From Zea mays (lineage: Eukaryota; Streptophyta; Magnoliopsida; Poales; Poaceae): a stretch of DNA of 64,000 nt. Positions 56,757-64,000 of the stretch are shown here, piece by piece. Location of the stretch: contig NC_050105.1 of the NCBI RefSeq assembly GCF_902167145.1, positions 141,097,988-141,161,987 of the forward strand, written 5' to 3'. The notes below the pieces were generated by a model. The model was not told where the DNA came from, did not search any database, and saw nothing but the letters and a program-made list of their open reading frames with translations. The translations under genes were made by a program, and so were the position numbers. Every line of letters begins with the position of its first letter. The stretch's first letter is position 1.

Positions 56757-57460
56757 TTTAATCTACATATACTTTAAAGTGATCGTCGATAAGTATAAAA
56801 AGAAAGAAAGGTCAGCACAAGAACATGTACTGTTTAAAGTGCCCCATACTTGTGACATAAAGGAGAACAATGAGTTGGGGGTAGCATGAGGGGAGTACAT
56901 GTTGTTGTGCCCTATTTTCTTGAATTTGGCATCCAAATAGTCCTACAATAATTTGAAAACAAAATTATTCAGACATTGCTGATGAAACACTGAAAAGTAT
57001 CCTAGAATAAGAGGAGCATTTAAATGTAAAACTATATAGTAAGTCAAATGGCATGTTCAACTAAAAATAGGTTAAAATTCTCCGTAAACCAAGTAACACT
57101 CATTTAAAATTCATGCAAACAAATAGTGGAGGCGTGGAGCTATTTTAGTATGGGGTCTGAAATAAAATAAGATGGCACAAGAAGGGAAATTAAAGACCTT
57201 TTCAATGCATCGATGCCTTTTGCTTCCTCCCCAAAGCAACCAAACCTCCATACCGTAATCACAACAGTCAAATATACAAGGAGCCTCTCCAGACAGCATT
57301 GCGTGGTCAACTTCTGATGTTATAATGTTCTACCGATTTAAAACTATGCAATACAAATAGCGTCGACAAGGGTATTTGAGATTTGGTGGTCAAAAACAAA
57401 AGGAATGAGGAGCTAACTATCCCCTAACCAAGGAAATCACAGATCTACCAATCGGCTAAT

Positions 57461-57516
57461 CTCCCCATATTCTTGTCGTTGTGGGCATGAGCGTGAGCTT
57501 TAGCGTCGTGGCGGAG
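57461..57516. repeat. Internal duplicated segment of the Helitron, copy 1
   Basis: About 55 bases starting CTCCCCATATTCTTGTCG recur at 58305-58360 with about three mismatches. On the minus strand copy 1 reads RHDAKAHAHNDKNMG, possibly from a captured exon; no family recognised. Confidence 0.7.
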
Positions 57517-58304
57517 CATGATGGCATTGAGGTAATGCTGCTTGGTGTTTGTTTGATATTTAATCATCTGAGAATGCCAGGTGTGTTATTCAGCTCTGAT
57601 GTTTATGCTACAATTCCAAGATATAAGACCAAAAAGAAATAACTTAATATTTGTTATTCATAAATTGATTGCAGTTGATCTATAATGACTTACAGGTTTT
57701 ATATAATGAGCCTGCATGTACTGTTAATAGTAGAAACATACCTTTGAGACCGAAATCCATATTATCTAATACTAATTGATGTCTATCCGAGTACTTTTAA
57801 ATGTGGATGAGCCAATCTACCCCACTGTATGGAGGTTTGTAATGACTGCTACCTCTTATAATTCGTATGTGCTAAAAAGGTCTTATACATGTGGTTTTGT
57901 AATGTTTTTGGCGACTCATGATGCATGTATCAGATACTTAGTGGCAGACTGAAACTGAGGGATTCATAATTTTCATGGAGGATGTAGAGGTTTTTAAAGT
58001 GATTCATAATACCTATCAAATTGAAGCTTCATAAACGGGGGGATTCATTCTAAAGAACCAATTGGATCAGATACTTGGTGATAGACTGAAACTGGGGGAT
58101 TCATGGTAAGCGTGGGGATGTGGGGGAACATGATGCACGAAGAAAGTCACCAACACTGAGACTGAACAATACATGTCGAGGAGGATCAAGGTAGGAGGGG
58201 AGAGGAGCAGAGCGTACCTTTGAGCTGTAGGTCAAGGTGGTCATCAACGTCAGCGTCGGAGTCGGCGAGGTACAAGTTGCGCACGCCGACTCTTCTTCTC
58301 TCTC

Positions 58305-58360
58305 CTCCCCATATTCTTGTCGTTGTGGGCATGAGCGTGAGCTTTAGTGCCGCGGCGGAG
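58305..58360. repeat. Internal duplicated segment of the Helitron, copy 2
   Basis: Partner of 57461-57516, in direct orientation. A separate diverged direct repeat links about 57932-57968 and 58067-58103 (CAGATACTTRGTGRYAGACT). Confidence 0.7.
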
Positions 58361-59316
58361 CAATCAATGACAACATAGATGGACTCATCTTCTCCCTCCT
58401 CTCCACAGACTGAACCGCCTCGACGCCTTCCGGGCTGGGGGATGACGATGGCGGGGATTGTGGGATGTGAGTAATGTTAAACAAGAACAAAATGGAACAC
58501 TGATAAGCTTGGCGGTAATGTTAAACATACTGTGGCACCACCCTGATTATTTTTTAGACCATCTGAGTTCAGGTTATTGTATATGTTATATTCAGATATC
58601 AGCCAAGAACAAAAAAATATTTAAGACTGGATGAAGATCAACTGAATGTTGTTCACAACCAATAAACTCGTGTGTTAGAGAACAAACAGAAGAATAAAAC
58701 CTATCAGTTGAATCCACCTGTCGAGTCTATTGAATTGAAGCTGCTTAACATCTTCTAATAAATTTCACTAACATGCAGGACATAGGCAAAGTTATCGATA
58801 TTCCACATATCATCAAAATGCTTCCTTACAATGATGGTCACACTGGTTGTAGAACAAAATACATCAAAATCTATAAAAATGAACACAAGCATGCCCATTT
58901 TTAATATCTACATATCAAATGTGGACTCCTCTCATGTTTCCCATGTTTGCATCTTATTGTGATACTATTGATTTACAATGTGTACGGAGAAACCCTAATT
59001 TTGTGTAATCAGGTCACTCTACGGTATAACACTTCAGTTCACTTCCCTAAAAGACTATTTCCTCTAACCCACCATAAGAAATCACATAAATGTCCAGCAT
59101 CTAATTACTTCTCCCGACTACTGCCCAACAAAGACTTTCAACATTTCATTTTATCAAAGACAGCATGAAAATCTTTCTACCAAGTCAATCATTGCAATGT
59201 GACTGAATACTCCAAATGTGCCTAACTTAGCACCCTTTTAAGAAACAAAATCGATGCTACTTAAACAGAAAAGAGTTCGCTGCCTGATGCCAACGTGGTT
59301 AGCAAAATTTATACCT

Positions 59317-59421
59317 TGCAAATGCCGAGAGGGCACAGCTGGTGATGGTCAGGGAGATGGCATGGCGGCTCTGCTGGGAGATGGTTGCTGAGCAGAGAGC
59401 TACCGTGAAGAAATATCTGCA
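59317..59421 (-). pseudogene. Exon-like segment in the Helitron, source gene unknown
   Basis: On the minus strand, 105 open bases lie between a CTGCAG acceptor and an AAG/GTATAA donor, encoding YFFTVALCSATISQQS then RHAISLTITSCALSAFA. No family is recognised. It may come from a second captured gene. Confidence 0.35.
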
Positions 59422-59870
59422 GCCATCAGTCAGCAAAAATGTCAAATAGGGTTGTACAAACAACACAAAAGAATGGTGCAGTACAAACAAACATAACAAT
59501 CTGAATGAGCATGAGGGTTTATGAAAAGTATCTAAAGTTCTTGTCCTCCAATAGCCTGTCGGATTTGAGAAAATCTCCCAAACCTAATTAAGTCACGGTT
59601 TAGCAGAAAGGAGGTGGAAATCCAACCAAGAAACGAACATGTACGGCTGTGCCAACCCGAGAGCTTACGGCTGTGCCAACCGCGACACGGGAGTGGATCG
59701 CGCCGATCTGCGCACCGAGGAGGAGATCCGCGCCGCAACACGAGAGGGGATCGCGCGGATGGGTGGGGGACTGGATCGCGCTGATGGAGACCGGAATCTC
59801 GCGATGTGGGACATACCCGCATGTGAGGGCACGACAGGGGCCTAGAAGGTGGGGGAGGAGGGTGGGGCGG

Positions 59871-60145
59871 ATCCTCGGCCACCTGGATCTGCGCGCGCCA
59901 TCGACGGCGTGGGGAGGAGGGTGGGGCAGATCCTCAACCACCTGGGATCTGCGTGCGCCATTGACGGCGTGGGGAGGAGGGTGGGGATGCGAGATTTGGG
60001 GGGCGCAGATCCTCGGCCACCTGGATCTGCGCGCGCCATCGACGGCGTGGGGAGGAGGGTGGGGCAGATCCTCAACCACCTGGGATCTGCGTGCGCCATT
60101 GACGGCGTGGGGAGGAGGGTGGGATGCGAGATTTGGGGGGCGCAG
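59871..60145. repeat. 138-bp tandem duplication in the Helitron
   Basis: Unit 1 is 59871-60008 and unit 2 60009-60145. Each contains two sub-copies of GACGGCGTGGGGAGGAGGG. GC-rich, near the 5' end of the Helitron. Confidence 0.85.
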
Positions 60146-60184
60146 CGACGCGGCCGCGCGGGTGGAGGCCGAAGGTGCCAGGGC

Positions 60185-60330
60185 GGGCGGTGGGTAGGAT
60201 GGCGGGGGTCGCGGGCGGTGGGGAGGATGGCGGGGGTCGCGCGGGCGGTGGGGAGGATGGCGGGGGTCGTGGGCGGTGGGGAGGATGGCGGGGGACGCGC
60301 GGGCAGTAGGGAGGATGGCAGGGGTCGCGC
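60185..60330. repeat. Minisatellite of GGGGAGGATGGCGGGGGTCG units
   Basis: Five or more roughly 28-32 bp units directly after the 138-bp duplication. G-rich on the plus strand with frequent runs of four or five G. Confidence 0.8.
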
Positions 60331-60473
60331 GGGCGTTGATCGCCGAGGCAGAACCACCGTTGTGGACGCCTACAATAGGCTCTTAAGGAGTAGTAGGGAT
60401 TTATTCGCAATCAAAGAAAAACGACTAAAACTGATTACCGAATAAATACCGTTTTCGACCGTTTTTATCCCTA

Positions 60474-61690
60474 GTGTCTCTCCTTGCTTGACTTATGCCT
60501 TGTCTAAACATGTTGTTCTCGACTGCTCGGACCGCTTCACTCGGATGCACCACCATCGCCCACCCGACCGCGATGCCCTCGCATGCTAGGGCCACTTCGC
60601 CCTCACCTGCTCGGACAACATGCCTAACCATGTCGTCCCACTACCCTCGCACGCGCTCACCTTGTCCCCCCTCCCTAAATCCCTAATGGTGCTAACAGTG
60701 TCTTACTGTCCCGACCACCATTGCCACAATTGCTCCCGTCCATCCCACCCACGACTGTGCTTGATATAAGTGAGTATAGTTTTTATCGGTCATCTACAAA
60801 ATTTATGTTTATTAAACTAATAAATATTAATTATTTAATTAGTATGAATTTTTAGTATATTAGTTTGGTAAATCTATGTTTTTGCAAAATATTGAATGAT
60901 TAGTTTTAAGTCAATTATATTTAATATTTTAGTAGTAATTAGTATGAGTATTTTGTATTAAAATATTTAGATATAATATTCTTATCAACAATATAAATAT
61001 TAAAAATCTAAAGTATATGCAATAAGATAAACCATTGATTAGCTATTTAAATTAATTAGTTTAAATATTTTAAATAAAATATGGTAGTATATCGATGATC
61101 TATCTTGCGCTTTTTTATTTGGCTCGGCCTTCTCCTCTTTCTTCTCCTTATCCCTTTGAGGTGAGGACATATACCGAAGGACTTCCTCACTCATGGTGTA
61201 CTTGTCGACATTCAAAACAAAGAAGCAAGAGTGGTTGGAGACTTGCACACTATTGGTCACTCGTTTTTACTCCTTCGGCTTCACAAGGAGCAATGCGAAG
61301 GTAAAAGGATGAAATAGCCTCGTAGCCAGAGCGATTCAGTTCTCTCCGGTCCAAAAAAGTGTGTCGTATGTATGACATTGTTCCTTTATTTATAGTTGTG
61401 AGTTACATCTTCGTGAAAATTACAAACACGTCCTTAAACCTATACATGAACTATGAAGGCGACTAAGGACGCTGTCGTATTTTCCTTTTGTAGTCTTCAG
61501 GTTTTCACCCTCCTCTTAATAGCTCCTTTGTCATGTGTTCATGCCATTGAACCGAAGCATATATCTTCATTTTTGTAACTGTGATGAGTACACGCCATCT
61601 ATAAATGAAGTCGTCCTTCGAAAATTACTCTATTACACCTAAAACAAACTTAGGAATAACTGATAAGTTAATGTTTTAAGGACCTTCGGT
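60474..61690. other. Intergenic sequence right of the Helitron
   Basis: Short ORFs only. 60770-61090 is strongly AT-rich. No gene or RNA is supported. Confidence 0.45.
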
Positions 61691-62010
61691 TGAGGAGGGC
61701 CCCAACACATACAAGCTTCTGAGATAGCTCACAACTCTTGAGACCCTTACAAAAACATAGATAGCTATCTCATCGGGCATGTTGGAGATCTAAGCTTTCA
61801 TGTCAGGCCACCTCTTGATGCAGTTGTGTAGAGACTTGTCTTCTCTCTAAATGGCTTGTTCGAGGCCATTTTGAGTTTTTTCTCAATCACAACTCATACT
61901 AAAGTTGTTGATGAACTGGCGAGTTAATTCTCCCAAGGAGTTGACAGAGTTTGTTGGGAGACCGAATAGTTGTTTGAAGTAGTAGACCACCGTCAGTGTA
62001 GGAACTTGTT
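61690..62010 (-). pseudogene. Decayed gypsy-type gag fragment
   Basis: The minus strand reads NSLGELTRQFINNFS, then a segment with three stops, then SLHNCIKRWPDM and ISNMPDEIAIYVFVRV. The spacing and residues resemble the retrotransposon gag core (S-x-EL-x3-F, then ESL-x2-Y-x2-R, then I-x2-PDE). No LTR or pol is visible nearby. Confidence 0.4.
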
Positions 62011-62603
62011 TGTGGTGCCGTTCCTCGAGTGTCCACTAAAAATAAGAGGAAGAAGATGATCCTCCCATTAGTGGCAACACCAAGAAGATGATCAACACCA
62101 GTATGAGGAATAAGAGATTGACAAGCAGTGGTGGCGACGCGACAAAAAAAACATGATCACTCGTACACTTGAGCAGGTGTCACGGAGGCCGATGACTGTT
62201 TTAGAGGTCTGATCCACTAACACTTCATGCGCGTAGAGGATTGGAATGAAAAGACTCACATGCAACTTGACCAAGAAGAGAGGTAGAGACGTCCATTGGG
62301 ATGTGTGGGTTGTGCGACTGCACAAAGCCCCTAAAATTATATGCGCACAATGTGTATATTACCTTTAGTTAAAGACGCTCGAGTTTGGGACGCTCTCCGC
62401 GTTCGACGCGTCTTCAACCGATCGCGTGTTGACGCGTGCCCTACAGCTCGGACCCGAAATTTCCGTTCGTCGTGCGTTGAGCTTGAGCTTCGTCACGTCC
62501 GCCTCTCCCTTTTCCACGCGGCAAAGTCGCCCGCCCCTTGCACTCCCCAGTCCCCAGTCGTCCTCCACCCCAACCGCGCCTCCCCTCCCTAGATCCCCCA
62601 CCC

Positions 62604-62774
62604 ATGACGTCCTCTGGCTCGCCCTTCTCTTCCTCCTCCTCCGCGTCTCGCATGCCGGACAGGTGGGAGCCGCCGTCGTCGCAGATGTCAAAGGACGAGC
62701 CCGACTCCGACTCTCCGCTGTCATCACAGATGTCGAAGGACGACCATGACTCTGACTCGACTCTACCATCGTAG
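62604..62774 (+). CDS. Short Ser/Asp-rich ORF upstream of the Argonaute exons, unrecognised
   Basis: A 56-residue frame from ATG 62604: MTSSGSPFSSSSSASRMPD followed by repeats SSQMSKDEPDSDSPL and SSQMSKDDHDSDSTL. The third repeat begins with a stop (TAG where CAG stands in the earlier units), and a GTATGG donor-like site follows at 62782. The C-rich leader (62510-62600) resembles a maize 5' UTR. It may be the first exon of a chimeric transcript, or chance. Confidence 0.3.
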   Translation: MTSSGSPFSSSSSASRMPDRWEPPSSQMSKDEPDSDSPLSSQMSKDDHDSDSTLPS

Positions 62775-63208
62775 ATGTCGAGGTATGGCTCTTGCAGCGG
62801 GGACAGGTGTGATCTAGATCTGAGGGGCGGTAGTGGCAGGGGCGGGAGGTGAGCGTTGCTGGACCAGGTGTTGGGGATCGTGGCGCAGAGGAGGACTCGG
62901 ACTCGTCGTCGTTGCAGATGGGAGTCAGATCTCCAGTGACTCCGTGAGCTGCCTGCTCTGCTTCACAGCACACACCCAGCACAACACTAGCTCAGCTCGG
63001 CAAGGTAGCAGTCATTGCTCGCCATGCAATGTCATTGCCGCTGCTCCCCTCCTCCTGCTCACAGCCGCTGTAGCAGGGCTTCTGTTGGAGCTGTCAGTTT
63101 CTTGTTCTCTGTTACAACTGTGTCATTCAAATGCAGTGGTAATTTAGCAGTAAATTTTCACTCCACATTTGAGCATAAAGTAATGGAATAGATGGTATAA
63201 CCTTGCAG

Positions 63209-64000
63209 GTGGTTGCATCCATGGACTGGCCACAAGTCACAACATATAAAGCTCTGGTCTCGGCACAAGCACACAGGGAAGAGATTATACAAAATCTCGG
63301 CGGAATGATAAGGTAATTTACATCCTCTGTGTTCACGAAAGCTGTGAATGAAACTAAGGTGCCACGTAATTATGCTCTGCAGGGAGTTGATGATTTCGTT
63401 CTATAAGAGGACTGGCAAAAAGCCCAAAAGAATTATATTTTACAGGTATGTGCTTGACTTAACTATCTAGATAACTCTTGGATGAAGCCTTCATTTCGTG
63501 ACTTCCTTTGCTTTTGTTTTGTTTATTTAGGGATGGAATAAGTGAAGGACAATTCAACCATGTTTTGCTCCTTGAAATGGACGCGATAAGGAAGGCTTGT
63601 GCCTCTCTGGAAGATGGGTATCTACCCCCAGTGACATTTGTCGTAATACAGAAAAGGCACCACACAAGGCTCTTCCCTGGAGTTCATGGAAGGAGAGATG
63701 TTACTGACAGAAGTGGGAACATTCTTCCTGGTTAGTACCGTGATGTTCATCCTTGTTTAATGACAACCTTAGCATTAGCATTTGCTTGTCATTGAGATTG
63801 GACCCTGGTTGGTTTAATGACAACCGCCACATTAGCCATACTGTATCTTTGGGAGATCTCCACTTCTAACACAAGCATGATACTATTTTGAACACATACA
63901 TGCATGTTGGCTGTAATTTGTGACTCTTTTCTTCCTGTTAAAATACACAGGAACTGTGGTTGATACCGAGATTTGTCATCCGCGGGAGTTTGATTTCTAC
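63209..64000 (+). CDS. AGO: Argonaute PIWI-domain exons (AGO1/AGO5-type), partial
   Basis: Four exons with clean GT-AG borders: 63209-63312 ([20 protein letters not shown]...GGMIR), 63383-63445 ([20 protein letters not shown]), 63531-63730 ([20 protein letters not shown]...SGNILPG) and 63951 to the window edge ([16 protein letters not shown]). They form one open frame. The product is the RNA-slicing PIWI domain of a plant Argonaute. DGISEGQF contains the second catalytic aspartate. The [16 protein letters not shown] stretch resembles the AGO5/MEL1 group as I remember it. The preceding exon, with the first catalytic aspartate (GADVTHP), is not found upstream in the window. About 12-13 residues usual between the QNL-type helix and GGMIR are missing in frame. 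It could be a truncated duplicate, or a gene with a very long upstream intron. Confidence 0.85.

Noticed and set aside
56830..56945. Minus-strand segment DYLDAKFKKIGHNNMYSP as a possible aminoacyl-tRNA synthetase exon
   Set aside because: The resemblance to prolyl-tRNA synthetase is weak and the key neighbouring residues are absent.
59842..60445. Proline- and glycine-rich ORFs on both strands in the Helitron
   Set aside because: They follow from the GC-rich tandem arrays. Open frames on opposite strands of the same repeat are expected by composition.

Overview
The window looks like maize (Zea mays) or a very close relative. It is almost entirely nested transposable elements. The LTR retrotransposons are of the maize Opie/Ji Sirevirus type, and there is a Huck-like Ty3/gypsy element, a Helitron matching the maize terminal consensus as I remember it, several hAT miniature elements (MITEs), and a plant Argonaute fragment at the right edge. 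Family names (Opie, Ji, Huck) come from memory of these sequences, not from a search. Letters A-E below name the LTR elements.

Layout. (1) 1-13463: Sirevirus A on the minus strand. Its gag carries a frameshift, and its 5' LTR is split by Sirevirus B (plus, 3559-12895, TSD CGGAC). B is complete in structure but has one nonsense codon in pol. (2) 13464-31557: a minus-strand Huck-like gypsy element with an antisense spliced extra gene (13.5-16.4 kb), a large deletion removing reverse transcriptase, and a 5' LTR at 30009-31557. It is broken by Sirevirus C (plus, 16822-26382, TSD CTGAC; intact gag and pol, almost identical LTRs) and by a hAT MITE (27163-27707). (3) 31558-34605: non-LTR sequence holding a second hAT MITE, a promoter-like stretch and one possible small secreted-protein ORF. 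(4) 34606-49998: Copia element D (plus, TSD TAAAC). Its 5' LTR is split by Sirevirus E (minus, 34950-43450, TSD GTGAC). E has an unusual gag with three zinc knuckles, no pol, and nearly identical LTRs. (5) 49999-54468: small DNA transposons: two Tourist-like MITEs, a CACTA-like MITE, a 778-bp hAT element with an exact 8-bp duplication, and an old Helitron 3' end. (6) 54469-60473: a hAT-like MITE split by a 5.6-kb minus-strand Helitron (54799-60399), which carries about seven exons of an NADP-malic enzyme gene with their introns. (7) 60474-62400: relic sequence, including a decayed gypsy gag. (8) 62600-64000: a short GC-rich ORF followed by four cleanly spliced exons of an AGO1/AGO5-type Argonaute PIWI domain running off the right edge.

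How the parts relate. Target-site duplications give a clear insertion order: Huck before A and C, A before B, D before E, and the hAT MITE before the Helitron. Only element C looks fully autonomous. E has its own Gag but no enzymes, so its recent movement implies help from an Opie/Ji-type relative. The Helitron and Argonaute regions are the only places where host-gene coding sequence is visible, and the malic enzyme copy is plainly broken. The strongest leads are the gag-only Sirevirus E, the Helitron capture, the conserved gag/pol junction that appears to forbid frameshifting, the TATA box framed by a perfect inverted repeat in Sirevirus LTRs, the LTR-spanning ORF in Copia D, and the truncated Argonaute.
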